Source of the DNA: CAVVXX01 sp052389895 | Lineage (GTDB): Bacteria > Pseudomonadota > Alphaproteobacteria > Micropepsales > Micropepsaceae | Assembly (NCBI GenBank): GCA_052389895.1 | Contig: JBQTHM010000004.1 | Span: 1 to 12,867, forward strand | Length of the DNA stretch: 12,867 bases | Direction of reading: 5' to 3' | Position numbers and translations under genes: made by a program | The notes under the pieces: generated by a model | What the model was told of the DNA's origin: nothing | Database searches by the model: none | What the model saw: the letters and a program-made list of their open reading frames with translations, nothing else | Part shown: in pieces, positions 6,117 through 12,774 of the stretch | How positions within the stretch are numbered: the stretch's first letter is position 1 | Layout of the letters: each line of letters begins with the position of its first letter

Positions 6117-7363
6117 CAGCTACTCGCATGCTCCGGTGCGCGCGGGTCCAGAGGAAGCGACGCGGGCGAGCCCTGCGGCACAGGCTCGAAACGGTCCCGC
6201 GTTTCGTATTGCGGCGCCTCGCGCGCGAGAATACGGGTAACCGTGAAAATCACCATCGCACCATGCACGAGCGCGGTATACAAAAACAGCGCGCGATTGC
6301 CGCCCCCCAAGATCACCAGCGAACCGAGAACCGGGCCCAGAATGGAGGCGAACGCGTTAATGAGCAGTAATCCCGCCGATGCCTCCACGAATTCGCTGCG
6401 GGGAAGCCGGTCGTTGGCGTGCGCGATGGAGAGCGAATAGACGGGCAGCATGGCTGCGCCAAACACGGCAATCAGCACGAACAGCCAAACGGACGCGCGC
6501 CAGGGCGTGCCGCCCAGCAGCGCAAGCCCGATGCCGGTCACGCAGGCGATGGCGCACACCGAGGCTATGATCCAGCGGCGGTCGAAGCGGTCGGACCAGC
6601 GCCCCAGGGGCCATTGGATGAAAGCGCCGCCGGCAATGAAGGCGCTCATGAACAGCGCGAGCGCATTGGTGGAGAAACCGAGCTCGTGCACGTAAACGGG
6701 GGCAAAGGTCCAGAACGCGCTGTTTGCGAAGCCAACTGTGATGCATCCCGCCGCGCCCACGGGCGAGATCCGGAACAGCCTTTTCAGCCTCAGCGTGGGT
6801 GCGGGCGCGGGCGCCGGTTGGGGCAACCGCGTCATGCCCACAGGTGCCACGCAAAGGCAGAAAACGATGGCGCCGAGATTGAACAATTGAAAATCCGACG
6901 GATCGGCGGCCAGCAGCAGCCACTGGCCCAGGATCAGCGACATCAAATTGACCATGACGTAATAGGAAAGCAGCCGCCCTCGCGTCTCGTTGGTGGCGCG
7001 GTTGTTGAGCCAGCTTTCCAGCGCCATGAAGAGATGCGCGTTGGAAAATCCGATCAAGGCGCGCACGGCAAACCACACGAAAGGGTCGGCGTACATCGGC
7101 TGCACAAGAATGGCGGCGGCGCTGAGCGCCGCTCCTACGGCGAACGTGCGAATGTGGCCCGCGCGCGCCAGCACATGCGGACCGGCAAAACAGCCCAGCA
7201 CGAAACCGAGGAAATAAAAGGCGCCGAGAAAGCCGATCTGCAGATCGGAGAAGCCGTCCATGTGCCCGCGCAGCGGCGTGAGCGTGCCGATCAGGCCGTT
7301 TCCCATCAGGAACAGGCCCGTGGAAAGCAGAATTGCGCGGATGCTTGCGAGCTGGGACGCCAT
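6116..7363 (-). CDS. MFS transporter, YcaD-like
   Basis: A 415-residue, 12-helix-type major facilitator permease resembling E. coli YcaD, whose substrate is unknown. MFS loop motifs can be seen: a degenerate motif A after helix 2 (GPHVLARAGHIRTF, about residues 61-74) and a better copy in the second half (GRWSDRFDRRWI). The YcaD-type features are the segment ALESWLNNRATNETRGRLLSYY (in the first-half helix 4-5 region), the helix containing QWPLGR, and MLPVYSLSIAHANDRL. The C-terminus past about residue 385 is a hydrophilic tail. It ends in TGA overlapping the ATG of the YqaA-like gene, forming a two-gene operon. No clear Shine-Dalgarno precedes ATG 7363. Transporter class is certain; the substrate is not predictable. 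Confidence 0.9.
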   Translation of the reverse strand: MASQLASIRAILLSTGLFLMGNGLIGTLTPLRGHMDGFSDLQIGFLGAFYFLGFVLGCFAGPHVLARAGHIRTFAVGAALSAAAILVQPMYADPFVWFAVRALIGFSNAHLFMALESWLNNRATNETRGRLLSYYVMVNLMSLILGQWLLLAADPSDFQLFNLGAIVFCLCVAPVGMTRLPQPAPAPAPTLRLKRLFRISPVGAAGCITVGFANSAFWTFAPVYVHELGFSTNALALFMSAFIAGGAFIQWPLGRWSDRFDRRWIIASVCAIACVTGIGLALLGGTPWRASVWLFVLIAVFGAAMLPVYSLSIAHANDRLPRSEFVEASAGLLLINAFASILGPVLGSLVILGGGNRALFLYTALVHGAMVIFTVTRILAREAPQYETRDRFEPVPQGSPASLPLDPRAPEHASS

Positions 7364-7383
7364 TTGGCCGGGCCGGACACGCG

Positions 7384-7412
7384 CTGCTAGCTGTTTCGTG
7401 TGTTCAAGTCAA
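7384..7412 (-). promoter_or_regulatory. Possible promoter of the MFS/YqaA operon
   Basis: On the minus strand TTGACT (7412-7407, 5/6), a 17-base spacer, then TAGCAG (7389-7384, 3/6). Start predicted near 7377, 14 bases before the MFS ATG. The poor -10 keeps this tentative. The divergent gap 7364-7474 shows no equally good site for the acyl-CoA synthetase. Confidence 0.3.
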
Positions 7413-7474
7413 AGCGCTGCTTGCCCCGGTGGCGGGTATTTTTTAGCTTCGCGCGCCATTTCACTGTCTGCGAA

Positions 7475-9157
7475 ATGAAAACGCGCTCGAGAAACCCGAA
7501 AAAACGCAAGACGCGCGCGGCAAAACCGCGTGCGGCCTGCGCCTATGACGTTGGGCTTGAGCGCAACGAGGCCAATTATCAGCCGCTGACGCCCCTGTCG
7601 TTCCTCAGGCGCGTGGCGGAAGTGCATCCGGAAGCGGTCGCGATCGTGCATGGCGGCAGCCGGACGACCTATTCCGATTTTTATCTCCGTTCGCTCCGTC
7701 TTGCCTCGGCGCTCGCCAGACGCGGCATCCGCAAGAACGACACCGTGTCGGCGCTTCTGCCCAATACGCCCGCAATGCTGGTGGCCCATCATGGCATTCC
7801 CATGGCGGGCGCGGTGCTGCATGCGATCAACACGCGTCTGGACGCAACCTCCATCGCCTTCATGCTCGATCACGCGGAAAGCAAGGCGCTGATCGTGGAT
7901 CTGGAGTTTGCCGATCTGGCCCGGGAAGCACTCGCCCAATCGAAGCGCAAGCCGCTCCTCATCGCCTGCAACGATCCCGAATTTCCCCAGGCGGGAAAAC
8001 TTCGCGGCGCCGTCGATTACGAAGAATTCCTGTCAGGAGGCGATCCCGCGTTCGCTTGGAAACTGCCCGGCGACGAATGGGACGCGATCACGCTCAACTA
8101 CACGTCGGGTACGACGGGAAATCCCAAGGGCGTCGTCTATCACCACCGCGGCGCGGCCCTGATGGGTTACGCCAACATCCTCGCCGTCAACATGGGTCCG
8201 CGCCCGGTCTATCTGTGGACGCTTCCCATGTTCCACTGCAACGGCTGGTGCTTCCCCTGGACGCTTTCGCTCGTCGTCGGAACCCATGTGTGCCTCCGCC
8301 AGGTGCGCGCCCGGGCAATCTATGAGCTCATTGCGCGCGAGAAGGTGACGCATCTCTGCGGCGCGCCCATCGTCATGGCGGCGCTGCTCAATGCAGCGCC
8401 CGATGAGCGCCGCCCGCTGCCGGGCAAGGTCGAATTCGTCACCGCGGCGGCGCCCCCGCCCGAAGCCGTGCTGGCCGGCATGGCGGAAGCGGGATTCAAC
8501 GTGACCCACGTCTATGGCCTGACCGAAGTATATGGCCCGGCCGTGGTGAACGACTGGAAGCCCGCATGGGATTCGCTTCCTTCCCCGCAACGCGCGGCGA
8601 GAAAGGCGCGGCAAGGTGTGGCCTATCACGCACTCGAGGCCCTCTCGGTTCTCGATCCAGAAACGATGAAGCCCGTGCCCGCCGACGGCGAAACGCTGGG
8701 CGAGGTCATGTTTCGCGGCAACATCGTGATGAAGGGCTATCTGAAAAACCCGAAAGCTACGCGCGAGGCCTTCAGGGGCGGCTGGTTTCATTCGGGCGAT
8801 CTCGGTGTGCGCCATCCCGACAATTTCATCCAACTCAAGGACCGCTCGAAGGACATCATCATTTCAGGGGGCGAGAACATTTCCTCCATCGAGGTAGAAG
8901 ACGTGCTCCACAAGCACCCGGGCGTGATGTTCGCAGCCGTCGTCGCGCGCCCGGATGAAAAATGGGGCGAGACGCCCTGCGCCTTCGTCGAGCGCAAGCC
9001 GGGCTATAACGTGACCGAAGAGGAACTGCTCGCCTTCTGCCGCGAGAATCTCGCGCGTTTCAAGTGCCCAAAAACCATCGTGCTCTGCGAGCTGCCCAAG
9101 ACTTCGACGGGCAAGATTCAGAAATTCCGTCTGCGCGAAATGGCCAAGACGCTGTAG
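7475..9157 (+). CDS. Acyl-CoA synthetase (AMP-binding, ANL superfamily)
   Basis: A 560-residue acid-CoA ligase that activates a carboxylate to acyl-AMP and then acyl-CoA. ANL motifs are intact: P-loop TSGTTGNPKG (residues 210-219), the hinge region GGWFHSGDLG (435-444), DRSKDIIISGGENISSIEVE just after it, and the catalytic lysine in PKTSTGKIQK (K547). The sequence pattern (YQPLTPLSFL, LWTLPMFHCNGWCFPW, THVYGLTEVYGP) matches the medium/long-chain and methylmercaptopropionate-CoA ligase-like group; the substrate cannot be fixed from sequence. ATG 7475 is chosen over GTG 7400, which would add a non-conserved stretch. Even so it begins with a 22-residue Lys/Arg-rich extension (MKTRSRNPKKRKTRAAKPR) before the conserved start. 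No operon partner; divergent from the MFS gene. Confidence 0.92.
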   Translation: MKTRSRNPKKRKTRAAKPRAACAYDVGLERNEANYQPLTPLSFLRRVAEVHPEAVAIVHGGSRTTYSDFYLRSLRLASALARRGIRKNDTVSALLPNTPAMLVAHHGIPMAGAVLHAINTRLDATSIAFMLDHAESKALIVDLEFADLAREALAQSKRKPLLIACNDPEFPQAGKLRGAVDYEEFLSGGDPAFAWKLPGDEWDAITLNYTSGTTGNPKGVVYHHRGAALMGYANILAVNMGPRPVYLWTLPMFHCNGWCFPWTLSLVVGTHVCLRQVRARAIYELIAREKVTHLCGAPIVMAALLNAAPDERRPLPGKVEFVTAAAPPPEAVLAGMAEAGFNVTHVYGLTEVYGPAVVNDWKPAWDSLPSPQRAARKARQGVAYHALEALSVLDPETMKPVPADGETLGEVMFRGNIVMKGYLKNPKATREAFRGGWFHSGDLGVRHPDNFIQLKDRSKDIIISGGENISSIEVEDVLHKHPGVMFAAVVARPDEKWGETPCAFVERKPGYNVTEEELLAFCRENLARFKCPKTIVLCELPKTSTGKIQKFRLREMAKTL

Positions 9158-9191
9158 AACCCGCCCCCGTCCGGATGCAAATTTGAGCCGG

Positions 9192-9224
9192 GCCGCCTCG
9201 GCGGCTAGCAACAGACGAGGCGGC
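9192..9224 (+). terminator. GC-rich hairpin after the acyl-CoA synthetase
   Basis: GCCGCCTCG (9192-9200) pairs perfectly with CGAGGCGGC (9216-9224) around a 15-base loop, 35 bases past the stop. No T-run follows, so it would be a non-canonical or Rho-assisted terminator at best. Confidence 0.4.
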
Positions 9225-9268
9225 GCCTGTGTGCGTCCTGGCTTACTTGTTCTCGAATTACGTTCTTC

Positions 9269-9300
9269 CCCCTCCCCGGAATCAGGCGGGGCCGGAGGGG
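9269..9300. terminator. Second GC hairpin between convergent genes
   Basis: CCCCTCC (9269-9275) pairs with GGAGGGG (9294-9300). It sits between the 3' ends of the acyl-CoA synthetase (+) and the small DUF465 gene (-), so it could serve both. No T-run on either side. Confidence 0.35.
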
Positions 9301-9317
9301 CCTCCCAATGGGGGCCG

Positions 9318-9491
9318 TCAGTGCGCGAGCGTTCTCAGCCGCTCGATTTCGTCTTTCAGCCGGAGCTTTTCTTTCTTCAGCGCCGCGACCCGGATGTCAT
9401 CCCAAACGGGGTGGGTCATCTCGGCTTGAATCTGCTCCTCCAGTTTCCTGTGTTTGTCCGTGAGTTCCTGGATATGTGCCTCCAAGGCCAT
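9318..9491 (-). CDS. Short DUF465 (YdcH-like) coiled-coil protein
   Basis: A 57-residue ORF starting MALEAHIQELTDKHRKLEEQ and ending EKLRLKDEIERLRTLAH. The pattern LxxxHRxLxxxI, then an acidic gap, then LKKxKLxLKDxI is the DUF465/YdcH signature and predicts a helical hairpin. ATG 9491 has GAGGGA about six bases upstream, a good ribosome site. Function of the family is unknown; it is small and cytoplasmic with no targeting signal. A second DUF465 gene lies 198 bases away on the opposite strand, and the two share the LKKxKLxLKDxIxR block, so they are paralogues facing away from each other. Confidence 0.82.
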   Translation of the reverse strand: MALEAHIQELTDKHRKLEEQIQAEMTHPVWDDIRVAALKKEKLRLKDEIERLRTLAH

Positions 9492-9689
9492 TGCTGTCCC
9501 TCATTTCGGTCGAAGGAACAGGAATTAGACCACCAACGGCCCTTCTTGTCACGCCCGCAGGTGCGCAGGCGCAAGCCGCTAAAGCCTTGCTCGCCTTGCC
9601 TGTTCCGCCCATATGCGAATCGATTGCGGCCGGCGCCGCTCTTGGGAACGCCCGGCGCTGGCGGCATACTGGCGGGCGCCGGAAACCTG

Positions 9690-9896
9690 ATGACCGACGA
9701 AGAAGAACAGGCCCTTCGGGCGAAACTCGCCCAGCTCAAGGAGGAACACCGCGATCTGGACGCCGCCATCGCGGCTATGGTGAATTCGACCGTCCGCGAC
9801 CAGCTCCGGCTCACGCGGCTGAAGAAACGCAAGCTGCAATTGAAGGATCAGATTCAGCGCATCGAGGATTCGCTGCTGCCGGACATCATCGCATGA
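9690..9896 (+). CDS. DUF465 (YdcH-like) protein
   Basis: A 68-residue helical, probably coiled-coil protein of the DUF465/YdcH family: KLAQLKEEHRDLDAAI in the first helix, then LTRLKKRKLQLKDQIQRIED, ending in DIIA. The frame stays open well upstream, but ATG 9690 begins the conserved domain and the upstream part reads as low-quality sequence, so it is excluded. Only a weak GGAAA precedes the ATG. DUF465 genes commonly sit just before purE in alphaproteobacteria, as here, although a GGDEF gene on the other strand intervenes. The heptamer inverted repeat begins directly after its TGA stop. Function unknown. Confidence 0.82.
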   Translation: MTDEEEQALRAKLAQLKEEHRDLDAAIAAMVNSTVRDQLRLTRLKKRKLQLKDQIQRIEDSLLPDIIA

Positions 9897-9980
9897 TGGG
9901 AAATCGGAACTCGGAAATCGGAAATCGGAAAAAGTTAAATTTCTGAATTCTGATTTCCGATTTCTGATTTCTGATCCCCC
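9897..9980. repeat. Heptanucleotide inverted tandem repeat
   Basis: Left arm: tandem 7-mers TGGGAAA, TCGGAAC, then three TCGGAAA (9897-9931). Right arm: TTCTGAA, TTCTGAT, TTCCGAT, TTCTGAT, TTCTGAT and five C (9941-9980). Bases 9898-9930 pair with 9948-9980 at 27 of 33 positions plus three G-U, around a 17-base loop. The non-Watson-Crick pairs are mostly G-U in + strand RNA but A-C in - strand RNA. It lies between the convergent DUF465 and GGDEF genes and may act as a terminator. It is not a CRISPR. Confidence 0.8.
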
Positions 9981-10693
9981 CTGGCCTGCTTGCGCACGTA
10001 CATGGCAAGATCGGCGTTCGACAGAGCACTTTCCGCCGTGTCGCCCGCACGCAATTCGTGCACGCCAAAGCAGCAGGTGACGGAAAGCGGCTCCGCTTCC
10101 CATATCGGCGGATTGTCGCGCAGCACGGCGCAAAGGCTTTCGCCCTTGGCTCGTGCACGCTCGATTCCCGTATGCAAGAGAAGCACGGCGAATTCGTCGC
10201 CGCCGACGCGTGCCACGGCGTCCGTACCGCGCACATTGGCGGCGAGTATGGATGCGAAATGATTCAGCACGGCGTCGCCCGCCGCATGCCCGCGCGCATC
10301 GTTTATCGCCTTGAAACTGTCGAGATCGAAATAGACGAGACTGGCAGGCGTGCCGTAACGCGCCAATGCCGCGATGGCGCGACCGGCCTCGCGCAGGAAG
10401 GCGCGGCGGTTGAGCAGCGAAAGCAGCGTATCCTGATTGGCGGCGCGTTCGGCTTCATCGGCGCGCCGGCGCAGGCCCGCCAGTTCGCGCTTCAGGCGCT
10501 CGATCTCGCGCGTGAGCGCCGCCAGCGCAGTCCGCACATGCGGGGTGACTTCGCCTACGGGCACGCCAAGGCGCGCGGCCGCGGCGGAAGCGCGATCGGA
10601 GTCGGACGCCGGATCCGCGTCCCTCTGCCCGGCCTCTCTCGTGCGCTCGATCAGCCCCATGCGCGCCCGGCGTTCCGGCCCTCCGCGAATCAC
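9935..10693 (-). CDS. GGDEF-domain diguanylate cyclase
   Basis: A 252-residue protein from GTG 10693, or 241 from the in-frame ATG at 10660. Residues 1-85 hold no recognisable sensor domain and no membrane segment, but about 55-85 look coiled coil and may mediate dimerisation. The GGDEF domain (about 86-240) makes cyclic di-GMP from two GTP: YFDLDSFKAINDARGHAAGD carries the metal and nucleotide residues, and VGGDEF (163-168) is intact. An RGTD at 155-158, five residues ahead, is a standard product-inhibition I-site. The usual D-x-L-T-G-L-x-N-R-R is altered to DTLLSLLNRRAF. The last 11 or 12 codons, ending KSEIGNQNSEI, are read from the heptamer repeat. Divergent from purE; predicted cytoplasmic. 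Confidence 0.88.
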   Translation of the reverse strand: MIRGGPERRARMGLIERTREAGQRDADPASDSDRASAAAARLGVPVGEVTPHVRTALAALTREIERLKRELAGLRRRADEAERAANQDTLLSLLNRRAFLREAGRAIAALARYGTPASLVYFDLDSFKAINDARGHAAGDAVLNHFASILAANVRGTDAVARVGGDEFAVLLLHTGIERARAKGESLCAVLRDNPPIWEAEPLSVTCCFGVHELRAGDTAESALSNADLAMYVRKQARGDQKSEIGNQNSEI

Positions 10694-10705
10694 TTCGCCA
10701 TGATA

Positions 10706-10733
10706 TTGCGGCGGGGAATCCTGTCCCTATAAT
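10706..10733 (+). promoter_or_regulatory. Promoter of purEK
   Basis: TATAAT at 10728-10733 is a perfect -10, with TTGCGG (10706-10711, 3/6) a 16-base spacer upstream. Start expected near 10740, giving about a 37-base leader before purE ATG 10777. No purine riboswitch-like structure is apparent. Confidence 0.5.
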
Positions 10734-10776
10734 CCGCACCCTTGCGCCAATCGCTTTGCGGGGCACATCGCGCCTA

Positions 10777-11295
10777 ATGGCCAAATCGAAACGGGCGAAG
10801 GCACCACCCCTTGTCGGCATCATCATGGGAAGCCGCTCCGATTGGCCCACCTTGCAAAAAGCCGCGCGCGTTCTGGACGAGCTTGGCATTGCCTATGAGA
10901 CACGTGTGGTTTCGGCGCATCGCACGCCCGAACGGCTTTACAATTACGCGAAGGGCGCCCGCGCGCGCGGTCTGAAGGCGATCATCGCGGGCGCGGGCGG
11001 GGCCGCGCATCTTCCCGGCATGACGGCGGCGATCACGGCCGTGCCCGTGCTTGGTGTGCCGATCGAAACGAAATCGCTGAAAGGTTTGGACAGTCTGCTT
11101 TCGATTGCGCAAATGCCGGGGGGAATTCCCGTCGCCACCTTCGCCATAGGCGAAGCGGGCGCCAAGAATGCGGGGCTGTTCGCCGTGGCGCTTCTTGCAA
11201 CCGGCGACGCTGGCGTTGCCAGGCGTCTGGAAGCCTGGCGCCGGAAACAGACCAAATCGGTCGAACATTCGCCGGCGGGAAAGCGCAAAAAGTGA
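10777..11295 (+). CDS. purE: N5-carboxyaminoimidazole ribonucleotide mutase
   Basis: A 172-residue class I PurE that converts N5-CAIR to CAIR in de novo purine synthesis. Signatures are GIIMGSRSDWPT (residues 14-25), VVSAHRTPER with the catalytic histidine (44-53), the glycine loop AGAGGAAHLPGM (71-82), GVPIETK and QMPGGIPVAT. Length fits class I; a short basic C-terminal tail is extra. ATG 10777 is preferred over an in-frame TTG at 10756 because it matches the family start. The stop overlaps purK (GTGA), so the pair is translationally coupled. A good -10 box lies upstream. Identity is secure. Confidence 0.97.
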   Translation: MAKSKRAKAPPLVGIIMGSRSDWPTLQKAARVLDELGIAYETRVVSAHRTPERLYNYAKGARARGLKAIIAGAGGAAHLPGMTAAITAVPVLGVPIETKSLKGLDSLLSIAQMPGGIPVATFAIGEAGAKNAGLFAVALLATGDAGVARRLEAWRRKQTKSVEHSPAGKRKK

Positions 11296-12398
11296 GCGTG
11301 CCACATTCGCTTGCGCGTCCGCTCGAGCCCGGCGCGACAATAGGGATTCTCGGCGGCGGCCAATTGGGCCGCATGCTGAGCCTCGCCGCGGCGCGCCTCG
11401 GCTTCAAGACGCATATCTATTCCGGCGAAGCCAATGCCTGTGCTTTCCAGACCGCCCATATGCGCACGAACGCCGCTTACGAAGACACGCGCGCGCTGGA
11501 ATCATTCGCAAAGAGCGTTGCGGCCGTCACCTTCGAATTCGAAAATATCCCCGATGCCGCGCTGAGTACGCTAGGCGCACATGTGCGGGTCGCGCCCACT
11601 GTGCGCTCCCTTGCGGTTGCGCAGGACAGGCTGGCGGAACGGAACTTTCTTGCCGAACTTGGAATTGCGACGGCGCCATTCCGCGCCATTGCGGCGGACG
11701 CCGATGTGGAGGCCGCGTTTGGCGCCATCGGCGCGCCTGCCGTGTTCAAGACCTGCCGGCTCGGCTACGACGGCAAGGGCCAGAAGCGCGTGGCCAAAAT
11801 CGAAGACGTCAGGGCGGCATTCGCCGGTTTCGGCCGCGCTCCCGCAATCCTGGAGCCGTCCGTCGATTTCGCCTTCGAAGCGTCCGTCGTGGCGGCGCGC
11901 GGCCAGGACGGCGCGTTCGCGGCCTATGACTCCCCGGAGAACCTGCACGGCGAGCACATTCTGCGGCGCTCCTCGGTGCCCTCGCGGCTGACGCCGGCGC
12001 AATCCAGCGATGCGGCCGGTATTGCAAAAAAAATTGCAGACGCACTGGCGCATGTGGGCGTGCTTTGCGTCGAGTTCTTCGTGACAAAAGAGGGCCGCCT
12101 CTTGGTGAACGAAATCGCCCCCCGCGTGCACAATTCGGGGCACTGGACTTTGGATGCCTGCCTTGTCTCGCAATTCGAGCAGCACATCCGCGCCATTGCG
12201 GGCTGGCCGCTGGCGCAGACTTCGCGCCATTCGGACGCCGTGATGGAAAATATCATCGGCGAGGAGGTGAACGAGTGGCTTGCGCTTGCCTCGAAACCTT
12301 GCGGCCTGCACCTCTATGGCAAAGGCGAAGCACGCCCGGGGCGCAAGATGGGCCACCTCACGAGGCTCTATCCGCTGGGATCGCTCGCAAATAAGTAG
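11292..12398 (+). CDS. purK: 5-(carboxyamino)imidazole ribonucleotide synthase
   Basis: A 368-residue ATP-grasp enzyme that carboxylates AIR with ATP and bicarbonate to N5-CAIR, the substrate of PurE. Motifs are GILGGGQLGRML (residues 18-29), TFEFENIP, the ATP-grasp lysine segment FKTCRLGYDGKGQKR (about 153-167), and LLVNEIAPRVHNSGHWTLDAC (about 270-290). Start GTG 11292 overlaps the purE stop by four bases; a second GTG at 11298 is an alternative, and GGGAAAG about seven bases upstream favours either. Sequence is full-length and unbroken. It is the last recognisable gene in the window. Confidence 0.97.
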   Translation: MSVPHSLARPLEPGATIGILGGGQLGRMLSLAAARLGFKTHIYSGEANACAFQTAHMRTNAAYEDTRALESFAKSVAAVTFEFENIPDAALSTLGAHVRVAPTVRSLAVAQDRLAERNFLAELGIATAPFRAIAADADVEAAFGAIGAPAVFKTCRLGYDGKGQKRVAKIEDVRAAFAGFGRAPAILEPSVDFAFEASVVAARGQDGAFAAYDSPENLHGEHILRRSSVPSRLTPAQSSDAAGIAKKIADALAHVGVLCVEFFVTKEGRLLVNEIAPRVHNSGHWTLDACLVSQFEQHIRAIAGWPLAQTSRHSDAVMENIIGEEVNEWLALASKPCGLHLYGKGEARPGRKMGHLTRLYPLGSLANK

Positions 12399-12687
12399 GC
12401 GCAACCTGGTGCCATAAAGAAATAATCCTCACCCTCCTTTTGGGACGTTCGCGCCTTCGGCGGAATCCCTTGATTTCGTGCCGCAAAAATATTTTTTTCC
12501 TGTCAAGTCTCCCGCCAAAATGAACAGCGCAGGGATAACTTGGCGCGGCCCGCACAAGACCGCCGCACATTCCCTGAGCGCAAGGCGAATGCCGCGTGGA
12601 TAACTGCCGAAAAAATAATTTTCGCCGGGGGTCGTGCAGCGCGGCGCTGCTCACACCAAATCTCTTATATTCGCAAACAGTGCGCAC

Positions 12688-12716
12688 GGCGCGAGGCCCG
12701 GAAAGGGCTCCGCGCC
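12688..12716. other. GC-rich hairpin, GGAAA loop
   Basis: GGCGCG pairs with CGCGCC, then one A-C mismatch, then GGCCC with GGGCT (one G-U), closing on the loop GGAAA. No T-run follows on either strand. It could be part of a structured RNA or a terminator; identity unknown. Confidence 0.45.
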
Positions 12717-12758
12717 GTTCGTCGTTCTGGGCGCTCCCTTCAACAGAGAATCCGAAAA

Positions 12759-12774
12759 CGTTTCACGTGAAACA
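12759..12774. promoter_or_regulatory. parS-like ParB-binding site
   Basis: CGTTTCACGTGAAACA matches the conserved parS sequence TGTTTCACGTGAAACA at 15 of 16 positions, with a perfect 14-bp palindrome at 12760-12773. parS sites cluster near the chromosome origin and nucleate ParB for segregation. This is the only parS-like site I find in the window; parA/parB are not present here. Confidence 0.72.

Noticed and set aside
6419..7390. A 323-codon plus-strand ORF opposite the MFS gene
   Set aside because: Antisense of a confident 12-helix transporter; the product is His/Gln/Glu/Arg-rich low complexity, as expected from reading hydrophobic codons backwards.
8033..8833. A 266-codon minus-strand ORF inside the acyl-CoA synthetase
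   Set aside because: Shadow of a gene whose catalytic motifs are intact; no domain seen.
9897..9980. Possible CRISPR array
   Set aside because: The units are 7 bases with no unique spacers, arranged as an inverted repeat, and no cas gene is nearby.
10898..10907. CACGTG core inside purE as a second parS
   Set aside because: The flanks (GACACGTGTG) do not match the parS arms; it is coding sequence.
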